42,958 nt of DNA from JAOTYV01 sp041557595 (GTDB lineage Bacteria > Pseudomonadota > Alphaproteobacteria > UBA8366). The notes beneath the pieces are model-generated. The model searched no databases. It was not told the origin of the DNA and saw only the letters and a list, made by a program, of their open reading frames with translations. Within the stretch, counting starts at the first letter, position 1; each line of letters opens with the position of its first letter. A program made the position numbers and the translations under genes. Of this stretch, positions 7,057-15,369 are shown one piece after another. The stretch is taken from positions 1 to 42,958 of the forward strand of contig JBFFGE010000011.1 of NCBI GenBank assembly GCA_041557595.1, given 5' to 3'.

Positions 7057-7979
7057 TGAGCGACGAACAAACGACTATAGAGCCTCCATCTACCGCCGCC
7101 GATATCGGCGATGACGACCGGAAGCCGGGCGCCCTCAAGCGCTGGTTCAGGGGGCTGCGGAATGGCCGGAACGGCAGTTCGCAGCTGCGCGAAACCTTCG
7201 AGGAGTTGATCGAGCAGCACGAGGAACGGGATCACCCGATCGATTATCGGGAAAAGCAGCTGCTCCATAAGATCCTCGCCTTCGGCGATCTGACCGTGAA
7301 CGATGTGATGGTGCCCCGCGCCGACATTGTCGCGGTGGAACGCGAAACCACGCTCGACGAAGTGATCGCCATCATGGCCAACGCGGCCCATTCGCGCGTG
7401 CCGGTGTACCGCGATACGCTGGATGACGTGATCGGCATGATTCACATCAAGGATGTTCTGCCCCTGGCGGCGCGCAAGGAATCCGTGCAGCTCGCCAAAT
7501 TGGTCCGCGATGTGCTGTTCGTCGCGCCGAGCATGCGGGTTCTCGACCTGCTGCTGCAAATGCGCATGGCGCGCACGCACATGGCGCTGGTGGTCGATGA
7601 ATACGGCGGGGTCGACGGGTTGCTGACAATCGAAGACGCGGTCGAACAAATCGTCGGCGAGATCGAGGACGAACACGACGAAACCCAGCGGCCCGCCTTC
7701 GATACCCGGCGCGACGGCACCGTGATCGCCGACGCACGAGTGTCGATCGAGGAATTCGAATCCCAAATAGGCCCCGTGCTGACGCCGGAGGAACGCGAAA
7801 ACGATATCGAAACACTGGGAGGATTGGTGTTCAGTATCGCCGGCCGCGTACCCATTCGCGGCGAAGTGCTGCGCCACGAGGCGTCCGGAATCGAATTCGA
7901 GGTGGTAGACGCGGACCCGCGGCGCATCCGGAGATTGCGCCTTTGCAACTTGCCAAAGCGTCCCGTCGCCGATGAATGA
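7056..7979 (+). CDS. corC: CorC/HlyC-type CBS-domain protein (hemolysin-family, TlyC-like)
   Basis: This 307-residue soluble protein has a CBS-domain pair (about 80-200: VMVPRADIVAV, HSRVPVYRDTLDDVIGMIH, then ALVVDEYGGVDGLLTIED) followed by a C-terminal CorC_HlyC (transporter-associated) domain from about 215. It lacks the N-terminal DUF21 membrane part of larger relatives. Such proteins are annotated as magnesium/cobalt efflux or hemolysin-like accessories; the true role is uncertain. I chose the ATG at 7056, which overlaps the ybeY stop; an ATG at 7047 would add three residues. The stop overlaps the lnt start by eight bases. Confidence 0.85.
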   Translation: MSDEQTTIEPPSTAADIGDDDRKPGALKRWFRGLRNGRNGSSQLRETFEELIEQHEERDHPIDYREKQLLHKILAFGDLTVNDVMVPRADIVAVERETTLDEVIAIMANAAHSRVPVYRDTLDDVIGMIHIKDVLPLAARKESVQLAKLVRDVLFVAPSMRVLDLLLQMRMARTHMALVVDEYGGVDGLLTIEDAVEQIVGEIEDEHDETQRPAFDTRRDGTVIADARVSIEEFESQIGPVLTPEERENDIETLGGLVFSIAGRVPIRGEVLRHEASGIEFEVVDADPRRIRRLRLCNLPKRPVADE

Positions 7980-9549
7980 GCCGCCGGTGCGGGCGATGAC
8001 CTTCGGTCGACCCCTGGCCCGCGCCTTCGGCGGCCTGGCCGGTTGGCGTGGGCGCGGCGTCGGTTTCCTGGCAGGGGCGGTCGCGACCTTGGCCTTGCCG
8101 CCGGCCAGCTTCCTGCCGGCTCTCTACCTGTCCTTTCCCGTGCTGTTGTGGATGCTCTCGGGTCGGATCAACCGGAAAGCCGCTTTCGGGCTCGGGTGGT
8201 GGTTCGGGTTCGGATATTTTTCCGTCGGCCTATACTGGATCGGCAACGCCATGCTGATCTTTTCGTCGAAGCATGCCTGGTTGATTCCCTTCGCAGCGCT
8301 CGGTCTGCCGGCGTTTCTCGCAATCTTTACCGGCTGCGCCACCTTGCTGACGTCCTATGCGCGCGGCGCGCTGACCCGCGCTCTCTTGTTTACCGTCGCC
8401 TGGTGCGCGATGGAATGGTTGCGCGGCCATATTTTGACCGGCTTTCCGTGGAACCTGATCGGCAGCGCCTGGGCCGGATCGGACGCCCTGCTGCAGAGCG
8501 CCGCCTGGGTCGGCATCTATGGCGTAAGTCTGGTCGCCCTGCTTTCCGCCTGTCTGCCGGCTGCCGCGATCGTGGCGCCGCGGCGCTTCGGTATCGGTCT
8601 CGCCGCCCTCGCGGCCGCGCTGCTCGCCGGGCCCTGGATCGGCGGACAATTGCGGCTTTCCAGCGCGCCGCCGGTCGGAACCGCGACGGTGGAAGGCGTC
8701 GGCCTGCGTCTCGTGCAGGCGGGAATCCCGCAACGGGAGAAATGGCGGCGCGATCTTCGCAACCGTAACCTGCTTCGGCATCATGAGCTGAGCACCGAAA
8801 ATCGGCCCGACTGGATCAGCCATATCATCTGGCCGGAAAATGCCGCGACGTTCTTTATTGCCGATGACGAACCGCGGCGCCTGGCCCTCGCTCAGGCCAT
8901 TCCACGCGGCGGGTTGCTCATCACCGGTGCGCCGCGCCGGGCGGTCGGGCCGTTGCGCATCTGGAATTCGGCCTTTGCGGTCGACGAACGGGGCACGGTG
9001 GTGGCGCAATACGACAAGTTTCATCTGGTGCCGTTCGGCGAATACGCACCGTTTCGCGATTTCCTGCCGGTCGACAAGATCGCCCATGGCATGACCGATT
9101 ACTCGTCCGGCCCCGGGCCGAGAACGCTGCACCTGCCCGGATTGCCGCCGGTCAGTCCGCTCATTTGCTATGAAGTGATCTTTCCGGGCGCGGTCCTCGA
9201 TCGCGCGGATCGTCCCGCCTGGCTGCTCAACCTGACCAACGACGCGTGGTACGGCAAAACTGCCGGGCCGCATCAACACCTTGCAATCTCCCGCGTGCGG
9301 GCGGTGGAGGAAGGCTTGCCCGTGGTGCGGTCGGCGAATACGGGAATCTCCGCGGTAATCGATCCCTATGGCCGGCTGCTTGGATCGCTTCCCCTGGATA
9401 CCGCCGGGGTGCTCGATGCGCGCTTGCCGGTGCCGGTCGCCGATCCGACATTTTATGGCCGCATTGGCGACGTTCCATTTCTGATCCTGATGCTGACGCT
9501 GATGGGCATCGGTTTTATCGGCCGGTCGGGCACGGATTTTCGGTTGTAG
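7972..9549 (+). CDS. lnt: Apolipoprotein N-acyltransferase Lnt
   Basis: Lnt is the inner-membrane enzyme that adds the third acyl chain to the N-terminal cysteine of lipoproteins, completing their maturation. The 525-residue protein has multiple hydrophobic helices in residues ~30-235, then a nitrilase-fold domain facing the periplasm. Its catalytic triad is visible as E289 (WPENAATFF), K349 (YDKFHLVPFGEY) and C399 (LICYEVIF), in the order and spacing of E. coli E267/K335/C387. A last hydrophobic helix lies near the C-terminus (FLILMLTLMGIGFI). The ATG at 7972 lies inside the corC 3' end, so it is coupled to that gene; an in-frame ATG eight codons later is an alternative. Confidence 0.96.
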   Translation: MNEPPVRAMTFGRPLARAFGGLAGWRGRGVGFLAGAVATLALPPASFLPALYLSFPVLLWMLSGRINRKAAFGLGWWFGFGYFSVGLYWIGNAMLIFSSKHAWLIPFAALGLPAFLAIFTGCATLLTSYARGALTRALLFTVAWCAMEWLRGHILTGFPWNLIGSAWAGSDALLQSAAWVGIYGVSLVALLSACLPAAAIVAPRRFGIGLAALAAALLAGPWIGGQLRLSSAPPVGTATVEGVGLRLVQAGIPQREKWRRDLRNRNLLRHHELSTENRPDWISHIIWPENAATFFIADDEPRRLALAQAIPRGGLLITGAPRRAVGPLRIWNSAFAVDERGTVVAQYDKFHLVPFGEYAPFRDFLPVDKIAHGMTDYSSGPGPRTLHLPGLPPVSPLICYEVIFPGAVLDRADRPAWLLNLTNDAWYGKTAGPHQHLAISRVRAVEEGLPVVRSANTGISAVIDPYGRLLGSLPLDTAGVLDARLPVPVADPTFYGRIGDVPFLILMLTLMGIGFIGRSGTDFRL

Positions 9550-9662
9550 CGGGCGGCACTAACATAAACCTCTATGGCGTTGACCGGAGTCGATTGATTG
9601 GCCTATCAAACATAGGCTCGAAGGCCTTTGATAATTTTACCAAATCGTGGACCGAATTTTAT

Positions 9663-10115
9663 ATGTCTGATGAATCGCCACCACGGCGTACGCCTGCTCG
9701 GCAGAGCACACCCAACCCGATCGATGTCCATGTCGGTAGCCGCGTTCGGCTTCGCCGAACGCTTCTTGGGCTAAGCCAGGAAAAGCTCGGGGACGCCCTC
9801 GGACTTACCTTTCAACAGGTTCAAAAGTATGAGCGCGGGGCGAATCGGATCGGCGCGAGCCGGTTGTTCGACCTGTCGCGCGTGCTGGATGTGCCGGTAT
9901 CATTCTTTTTCGACGAAATGTCCAAGGATGCCTCCGCGCCCGCCGCGGCCGCCGGCCTGGCCGATTTGCCGCAAATGCAGTTCGAAGCCGACCCGATGGC
10001 GAAACGCGAGACGCTCGAGCTGGTGCGGGCCTACTACCGGATCGAGGATCCGATGGTTCGCAGGCGCATTTTCGATCTCGCCAAAGCGCTCGCCAACTTC
10101 AACGGGGACGGCTAG
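9663..10115 (+). CDS. XRE-family helix-turn-helix regulator
   Basis: This 150-residue DNA-binding protein has an HTH_3 domain (about 24-80: VGSRVRLRRTLLGLSQEKLGDALG, then FQQVQKYERGANRI and SRLFDLSRVLDVPVSFFF). The C-terminal part (ETLELVRAYYRIEDPMVRRRIFDLAKAL) is the tail shared by a common alphaproteobacterial group that also includes cell-cycle regulators. Proteins of this type are often found beside metK in this class. The ATG at 9663 gives the family length. Its TAG stop lies inside the arm CTAGAGCGGCGT of repeat copy B, so the repeat may have defined the present C-terminus. Targets are unknown. Confidence 0.85.
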   Translation: MSDESPPRRTPARQSTPNPIDVHVGSRVRLRRTLLGLSQEKLGDALGLTFQQVQKYERGANRIGASRLFDLSRVLDVPVSFFFDEMSKDASAPAAAAGLADLPQMQFEADPMAKRETLELVRAYYRIEDPMVRRRIFDLAKALANFNGDG

Positions 10116-10422
10116 AGCGGCGTGCGCCCATTTGGGCGCCCATAATCTGCTCTATCTTTATAGAATCGATCAATTTTTCTGCCTTCAATTGATGCCAATT
10201 AAGGGTAGGTTGATCTAGAGACCGAATTTCAGGCGCAAAGCGCTTGACGGTTTCCTGAAAGCTTGTCACAAGTGCCGCGCGTATTTGGGCGGCTGGCGCG
10301 CCTTTCTCCGCACCGCATAAGTCGGCCGTTTGCGCGCGATCCCCAATGACCTGCGGTGACGAGAAGGCGACACCTTGGGGAGACGCATCCAAATCGAACC
10401 GGCCGTAAATCGGGAGAACATC
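10116..10422 (+). other. Intergenic region: repeat copy B plus metK leader
   Basis: This 307-bp gap has a short hairpin GCGCCCA/TGGGCGC (10124-10139) and then repeat copy B (10147-10218). About 200 bp of metK leader follow. A TTGACG at 10244 could be a -35 box but has no good -10 at 17 bp. I looked for a SAM-II, SAM-V or SAM/SAH riboswitch before metK and recognise none by eye. Confidence 0.5.
10147..10218 (+). repeat. 72-bp palindromic repeat, copy B
   Basis: By hand count this copy matches the 42887 copy (reverse-complemented) at 61 of 72 positions and the 149 copy at 58, with no gaps. The core is an almost perfect hairpin, CCTT-c-AATTG-atgc-CAATT-a-AGG. Around it lie GATCAA and TTGATC arms separated on one side by the extra TTTT. 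On the minus strand an open frame reads LDQPTLNWHQL-KAEKLIDSI. Relative to the upstream xre gene it is inverted compared with copies A and C. The arm CTAGAGCGGCGT at 10112-10123 is shared with copy A. Confidence 0.82.
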
Positions 10423-11592
10423 GTGGCAAGTGGCGACTATCTGTTTACCAGCGAATCCGTATCAGAAGGGCACCCGGACAAGATTTGCGACCGGATTTCA
10501 GACGAAATCGTCGATGTTTTTATGGACAGCGGCCCCGATGCGCGAACCGGCGTCGAAACCCTGGTGACCACCAATCGCGTCATCCTGGCGGGTGAGGTCA
10601 GGGGGCCCGCGGAAATCGACGCCGGCAAGATGGAAGCGCTGGCCCGCAAGGCGGTGCGCGAAATCGGCTACGAGCAGGAAAACTTTCATTGGCGGGACAT
10701 GACCGTGGAATGTTACGTGCACAGCCAATCGCCCGATATCGCCCAGGGTGTGGACGCGGGCGGCAACAAGGATGAAGGGGCGGGCGATCAGGGGTTGATG
10801 TTCGGCTTTGCGTGCCGCGAGACGCCCGAGTTGATGCCCGCGCCGATCCAGTACAGCCATGAGATCCTTCGCCGCATGGCGGCGGCCCGGCACGCGGGCG
10901 CGCTGCCGGGCATTGGCCCGGATTCCAAGAGCCAGGTCACGCTGCAATACAAGGACGGCCGTCCCGTGCGGGCAAATTCCGTCGTCGTTTCCACCCAGCA
11001 TGGAGAGGGGCTCGACCAGGCCGAAGTCCGCGAGCTGGTGCGGCCGTTCGTGCTCGACGTGTTGCCCGACGGCTGGATGTGCGACGAAGACGAGTTCTAC
11101 GTCAATCCGACCGGCCGGTTCGTAATCGGCGGTCCCGACAGCGACGCCGGGCTGACCGGCCGGAAAATTATCGTCGATACTTATGGCGGCGCGGCGCCGC
11201 ATGGCGGCGGGGCGTTTTCCGGCAAGGATCCGACGAAAGTCGACCGTTCGGCGGCTTATGGCGCGCGCTATGTCGCAAAGAACGTCGTGGCCGCGGGGCT
11301 TGCCGAGCGCTGTCTTATTCAGATCGCCTATGCCATCGGCGTCTCGAAACCGTTGTCGCTGTATGTCGATACCTACGGCACCGGGAAATACGACGATGGC
11401 CGTCTGATCGGTGCGATCGACGAGGTTGTCGATCTGAGCCCGCGCGGCATTCGCGAACGCCTGTCGCTCAGCCGGCCGATCTATGCGCGCACCGCGGCCT
11501 ACGGACATTTCGGCCGCGCGCCGGATGCCGAAGGGGGATTTTCCTGGGAAAAGACCGATCTGGTGGATTCGCTCACCGCGGCGCTCACCTGA
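10423..11592 (+). CDS. metK: S-adenosylmethionine synthase
   Basis: MetK condenses methionine and ATP to S-adenosylmethionine, the methyl and radical donor used by trmB, miaB and ubiE in this window. The 389-residue protein begins SGDYLFTSESVSEGHPDK, with the ATP-site histidine and DKICDRISDEIVD. It also has the flexible-loop/active-site motif GAGDQGLMFGFA and the P-loop-like GGGAFSGKDPTKVDRSAAY. I chose the GTG at 10423: GGGAG stands eight bases upstream and the protein then starts as family members do. A TTG at 10375 would add 16 unrelated residues. trmB follows after 35 bases. Confidence 0.97.
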   Translation: MASGDYLFTSESVSEGHPDKICDRISDEIVDVFMDSGPDARTGVETLVTTNRVILAGEVRGPAEIDAGKMEALARKAVREIGYEQENFHWRDMTVECYVHSQSPDIAQGVDAGGNKDEGAGDQGLMFGFACRETPELMPAPIQYSHEILRRMAAARHAGALPGIGPDSKSQVTLQYKDGRPVRANSVVVSTQHGEGLDQAEVRELVRPFVLDVLPDGWMCDEDEFYVNPTGRFVIGGPDSDAGLTGRKIIVDTYGGAAPHGGGAFSGKDPTKVDRSAAYGARYVAKNVVAAGLAERCLIQIAYAIGVSKPLSLYVDTYGTGKYDDGRLIGAIDEVVDLSPRGIRERLSLSRPIYARTAAYGHFGRAPDAEGGFSWEKTDLVDSLTAALT

Positions 11593-11627
11593 GGCGGATT
11601 TCCGGACCGCCCCCTGAGCTCCGCGCA

Positions 11628-12353
11628 ATGGGCGTCGAACACAAGCAAATTTTGCATGGCCGGCGGCGCGGCCGGCGCCTTCGCGCGGGCCGCCAGGCGC
11701 TGGTGACCGATCTGTTGCCGCGGCTGGCGCTGGATCCGGAGACCCTGCCCGCCGATTTGCGGCGTTGTTTCGGGCGGCCGGTCCGCGCGGTCTGGCTCGA
11801 AATCGGTTTCGGCGGCGGCGAACATCTGGCGGCGCAGGCCGCGGCCCACCCGGATATCGGATTTATCGGCTGCGAGCCGTATATAAACGGCGTGGCCCGG
11901 CTGCTGGCGGACATTGACGCCGCGCAGGCGGAACGGCCGCTCGACAATATCCGGATTCTGGCGGATGACGCCCGCCGCCTCCTCGAGCGGGTTCCGGCGG
12001 CCGCGTTGGAGCGGGTCTTCGTGCTGTTTCCCGATCCCTGGCCGAAAAAACGGCATCATCGGCGGCGTTTTCTCGCGCCGGCGCAACTCGACCTCTTGGC
12101 TCGCGCCATGGCGCCGGGCGCCGAATTGCGCGTGGCGACGGACCACACGGGATATCTTCGCTCGATTCTGCAGCACTGTGCCGGCCATCCCTTGTTTCGA
12201 TGGCGCGCGCAGGGGGCTGCGGATTGGCGGGTCCCGCCGGCCGATTGGATCCAAACGCGGTACGAAGAAAAGGCGCTGGCCCATGGCGACGCGTGCTTCT
12301 ACCTGCGCTTCCGGCGATGCGACGGGTTGGCGCCGGAATTGCGCCCTGAATGA
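11628..12353 (+). CDS. trmB: tRNA (guanine-N7-)-methyltransferase TrmB
   Basis: TrmB methylates N7 of G46 in the tRNA variable loop using SAM. The 241-residue protein has the SAM-binding motif LEIGFGGGEHLAAQA (about 62-76), the acidic FIGCEPYINGVARLL segment, and the family signature VFVLFPDPWPKKRHHRRRF. The C-terminus has TRYEEKAL, matching the conserved T-x-Y/F-E-x-K motif. The ATG at 11628 gives a basic N-terminus (HGRRRGRRLRAGRQ) normal for the family. It lies 35 bases behind metK and is probably co-transcribed with it. Confidence 0.95.
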   Translation: MGVEHKQILHGRRRGRRLRAGRQALVTDLLPRLALDPETLPADLRRCFGRPVRAVWLEIGFGGGEHLAAQAAAHPDIGFIGCEPYINGVARLLADIDAAQAERPLDNIRILADDARRLLERVPAAALERVFVLFPDPWPKKRHHRRRFLAPAQLDLLARAMAPGAELRVATDHTGYLRSILQHCAGHPLFRWRAQGAADWRVPPADWIQTRYEEKALAHGDACFYLRFRRCDGLAPELRPE

Positions 12354-12471
12354 GGGTTCCGCGGCTGCCGGCGCAGGACGGGAAACCGCAGAAAGGCCTT
12401 GTCGCGCGGGGCGAAAGCGCTTAAATAATTGCTTGTGTACCCATACAGTCGATTTCCTGACTGATAGTGTT

Positions 12472-12497
12472 GGGTGGGCCAGTGGCCCGCCCTTTTT
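12472..12497 (+). terminator. Intrinsic terminator/attenuator-like hairpin in the rimP-nusA leader
   Basis: GGGTGGGCC-agt-GGCCCGCCC forms a 9-bp stem (one G-T wobble) followed at once by TTTTT. It stands 118 bases after trmB and only 37 before the rimP start. It could end metK-trmB transcription or act as an attenuator for the rimP-nusA-infB operon, whose product NusA modulates termination. Confidence 0.7.
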
Positions 12498-12534
12498 AGT
12501 TCGGGGTCGCCAATATCCGGGCCGATGGTGATGA

Positions 12535-13056
12535 ATGGACCCTACGGATCGGGTTGATAAAATGATTGCGCCGGCTCTCGAGGGCATGGGCTACGATTTG
12601 GTTCGGGTCCGGCTGTCGGGAGACGGAAATAGACGGCAGTTGCAGGTCATGGCGGAACGTCACGATTTCGCTGCGATGACGGTGGAAGATTGTGCGGCGA
12701 TCAGCCATATGGTTTCGGCGCTGCTCGATGCGGAGGACCCAATCAAAGGATCCTATCTTTTGGAGGTGAGTTCCCCGGGGATCGATCGACCGCTGACGCG
12801 TCCGCGAGATTTCGAGCGGTTCTCCGGGCATGTCGCGCGGATTGAGTTGCGCGCGGCCATCGATGGGCGACGGCGGTTCCGTGGCCGGCTGCTGGGTATC
12901 GAAGATGGGCTGGTGCGGCTCGAAACCGATGGAGAAAGCGTCGCCCTGCCCGTGGATGAGATCGCGGCGGCGAAACTGATTATGACCGATGAGCTTCTTG
13001 CGGCGTCCGAAAGGGCGACGCCGGAAGCCCCCCGCGAGGGACGTGGCGGCGGCTAA
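12535..13056 (+). CDS. rimP: Ribosome maturation factor RimP
   Basis: RimP binds the 30S subunit and helps assemble its head and central pseudoknot. The 173-residue protein has the two-domain DUF150 layout: an N-terminal alpha/beta domain with VRVRLSGDGNRRQLQVMAE and the motif YLLEVSSPGIDRPLT (about 74-88), followed by a small SH3-like barrel (GRRRFRGRLLGIEDGLVRLE). The ATG at 12535 fits the family start DKMIAPALEGMGYDLV. It is the first gene of rimP-nusA-ylxR-infB-rbfA-truB-rpsO-pnp, and a terminator-like hairpin sits just before it. Confidence 0.95.
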   Translation: MDPTDRVDKMIAPALEGMGYDLVRVRLSGDGNRRQLQVMAERHDFAAMTVEDCAAISHMVSALLDAEDPIKGSYLLEVSSPGIDRPLTRPRDFERFSGHVARIELRAAIDGRRRFRGRLLGIEDGLVRLETDGESVALPVDEIAAAKLIMTDELLAASERATPEAPREGRGGG

Positions 13057-13105
13057 GGGCGCCAGGCAGGCCGGTCTCCGCGGTTTAGAATGAGGTAGCG
13101 AAGTA

Positions 13106-14725
13106 ATGGATACGATGGAAACCACCGACGCCTCGGTTTTTCCGAGAACTGAACTCCTGACGGTCGCCGATACGGTTGCCCGGGAAAAGGGAATCGACCG
13201 GGATCAGGTGCTCGAAGCGATGGAGCAGGCGATTCAGAAAGCCGGGCGTTCCAAATACGGCCACGAGAACGATATTCGGGCCGAAATCGACCGCAAGAGC
13301 GGCGAAATTCGCCTCGCGCGGTACATGGAAGTGTCCGAGGAAGTCGAGAACGAAGCGACGCAGCTAACCCTGGCGGAAGCGCAGCGGGTCAAGGCGGACG
13401 CCCAGGTCGGCGAATTCCTGGTGGATCCCCTGCCGCCGATCGATTTCGGCCGCATCGCCGCCCAGACCGCCAAGCAGGTCATCGTACAAAAAGTGCGCGA
13501 GGCCGAGCGCGAGCGGCAATACGAGGAATTCAAGGATCGGGTCGGCGAAATCGTCAACGGCATCGCAAAACGCGTCGAATTCGGTAATGTCACGGTCGAT
13601 CTCGGCCGGGGCGAAGCGGTGGTGCGGCGCGAGGAACTGCTGCCGCGCGAGAATTTCCGGCGTAACGACCGCATCCGCGCCTATATCTACGATGTCCGCC
13701 GCGAACAGCGCGGGCCGCAAATCTTCCTGTCGCGTTCGCACCCGCAATTCATGGCGAAACTTTTCAGCCAGGAAGTGCCGGAAATCTATGACGGCATCAT
13801 CGAAATTCGAGCGGTCGCGCGCGACCCGGGCAGCCGCGCCAAGATCGCGGTGATTTCCAGCGATTCCAGCATCGATCCGGTTGGCGCCTGCGTTGGTATG
13901 CGCGGCAGCCGGGTGCAGGCGGTGGTGGCGGAATTGCAGGGCGAAAAGATCGATATCATTCCCTGGTCGCCGGATCCGGCGACCTTCGTCGTCAATGCTC
14001 TGGCGCCCGCCGAAGTCGCCAAGGTCGTGCTCGACGAAGACGCCAATAAGATCGAAGTCGTCGTTCCCGACGAGCAACTCAGCCTTGCGATCGGCCGCCG
14101 CGGTCAGAATGTCCGGCTTGCCTCGATGCTGACCGGTTGGGAAATCGATATCCTGACCGAGCAGGAAGAATCGGAGCGGCGCCAGGCTGAATTCAAGTCG
14201 CGCAGCGAAACCTTTGTCGCGGCCCTGGACGTGGAAGACGTGATCGCCCATCTGCTGGTCACCGAAGGGTTCACCAGCGTGGAGGAAGTCGCCTTCGTAC
14301 CGGTGGAAGAATTGGCGACGATCGAGGGTTTCGAGGAGGAAATCGCCGAAGAGCTGCAGCGCCGCGCGCGTGCCTTCCTCGAAGCGGAAAACGAGCGCCT
14401 CATCGATAAGGGACGGGAGCTCGGCGCCCAGGACGACCTGATCGCGTTCGAGCCGGTGACGCCCGGAATGCTGGTGACCCTGGCCGAAAGCGGCGTCAAG
14501 AGCCTCGAGGATTTCGCCGATTTGGCGGCGGATGAGCTGATCGATCCGCAGGAAGGCATTCTCCGGGAAGCCGGCATGGCGGCGGAAGAGGCGAATGACC
14601 TTATAATGAAGGCGCGTGTGGCCGCTGGATGGTTTACCGAGGCGGAACTTGCCGAAGCGGCCGAAAAGGCCGCGGCGGAAGCCGTGGAACAAGAAGCCGA
14701 CGCGGCTCCGGCGTTGGAAAGTTGA
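13106..14725 (+). CDS. nusA: Transcription termination/antitermination factor NusA
   Basis: NusA binds RNA polymerase and nascent RNA and controls pausing, intrinsic termination and rRNA antitermination. The 539-residue protein has the RNAP-binding N-terminal domain (to about 125), an S1 domain (about 137-205), and two KH domains with GACVGMRGSRVQ near 260 and IGRRGQNVRLAS near 329. A C-terminal region of two acidic helix-hairpin-helix repeats (about 375-525: VEELATIEGFEEEIAEEL and LEDFADLAADELI) follows. The ATG at 13106 is preceded by GAGG; an ATG three codons later is possible. Order rimP-nusA-ylxR-infB is the classical operon. Confidence 0.97.
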   Translation: MDTMETTDASVFPRTELLTVADTVAREKGIDRDQVLEAMEQAIQKAGRSKYGHENDIRAEIDRKSGEIRLARYMEVSEEVENEATQLTLAEAQRVKADAQVGEFLVDPLPPIDFGRIAAQTAKQVIVQKVREAERERQYEEFKDRVGEIVNGIAKRVEFGNVTVDLGRGEAVVRREELLPRENFRRNDRIRAYIYDVRREQRGPQIFLSRSHPQFMAKLFSQEVPEIYDGIIEIRAVARDPGSRAKIAVISSDSSIDPVGACVGMRGSRVQAVVAELQGEKIDIIPWSPDPATFVVNALAPAEVAKVVLDEDANKIEVVVPDEQLSLAIGRRGQNVRLASMLTGWEIDILTEQEESERRQAEFKSRSETFVAALDVEDVIAHLLVTEGFTSVEEVAFVPVEELATIEGFEEEIAEELQRRARAFLEAENERLIDKGRELGAQDDLIAFEPVTPGMLVTLAESGVKSLEDFADLAADELIDPQEGILREAGMAAEEANDLIMKARVAAGWFTEAELAEAAEKAAAEAVEQEADAAPALES

Positions 14726-14741
14726 TTGCCGGAAGGGTTGA

Positions 14742-15362
14742 ATGTTGCACGCCGGACCCGAAATTGAGGTTAGTACCGCGCCGCCGCCGGCATCCGCGCA
14801 GAGGCGTTGTATCGCGTCGGGCGAGGTAGGCGAGGTTGACGGGCTCATCCGGTTTGTCGTCGGGCCGGATGCGCAGATCGTGCCCGATGTGGTGGGCGAC
14901 CTCCCGGGGCGCGGCATATGGGTGACGGCGACGCGCGAACAGGTTGAGTACGCCTGCCGCAAGAAGCTCTTCGGGCGCGCGGCCAAGGCCCGCGTCGAGA
15001 CGGCGCCGGATCTTGCCGATCGGATAGAGGCCTTGTTGGTGCGGCGCTGCATCGATTTGATCGGTCTGTCGCGGCGCGGTGGCGCCGCTGTCGCGGGCTA
15101 CGATAAAGTGCGCAGCTTCGTCCTGGGCGGCGAAGCGGGGCTGCTGTTGGCCGCCTCGGACGGCGCCAATGACGGGCGCGAAAAAATGCGCTGGATTGGC
15201 GAAGGATTGCCTGTTGTCGATACGCTCGACCGGTTCGAGCTGGGGCGGGCTTTTGGACGTGAACAGGCGGTGCATGCGGCGATAGCCGCGGGCCGGCTGG
15301 CAAAAAAGGTGCAGGCCGAATCGGCGCGGCTTGCGAATTTCCGGCTGAAAATTGCCGAATGA
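14742..15362 (+). CDS. ylxR: YlxR RNA-binding domain fused to an L7Ae-like domain
   Basis: This 206-residue protein has an N-terminal YlxR (DUF448) domain with RRCIASGE (about 21-28), IRFVVGPDAQIVPDV and the signature LPGRGIWV. It is joined to a C-terminal L7Ae/L30e-like domain (about 95-190: LIGLSRRGGAAVAGYDKV, LLLAASDGANDGREKM, FELGRAFGREQAVHAAI). YlxR proteins bind RNA and sit between nusA and infB in most bacteria; the fused form is typical of Alphaproteobacteria. It probably acts in ribosome assembly or as a nucleoid/transcription factor. An infB-frame ATG at 15352 overlaps its 3' end, but infB more likely starts at 15370. Confidence 0.88.
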   Translation: MLHAGPEIEVSTAPPPASAQRRCIASGEVGEVDGLIRFVVGPDAQIVPDVVGDLPGRGIWVTATREQVEYACRKKLFGRAAKARVETAPDLADRIEALLVRRCIDLIGLSRRGGAAVAGYDKVRSFVLGGEAGLLLAASDGANDGREKMRWIGEGLPVVDTLDRFELGRAFGREQAVHAAIAAGRLAKKVQAESARLANFRLKIAE

Positions 15363-15369
15363 GGGCGTA

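Noticed and set aside
10219..10422. SAM-type riboswitch before metK
   Set aside because: The leader is long enough, but I could not find the conserved cores of the SAM-II, SAM-V or SAM/SAH classes; a covariance-model search would decide.
13364..15052. A 562-codon minus-strand frame across nusA and ylxR
   Set aside because: Antisense shadow of two recognised genes, with no family features.
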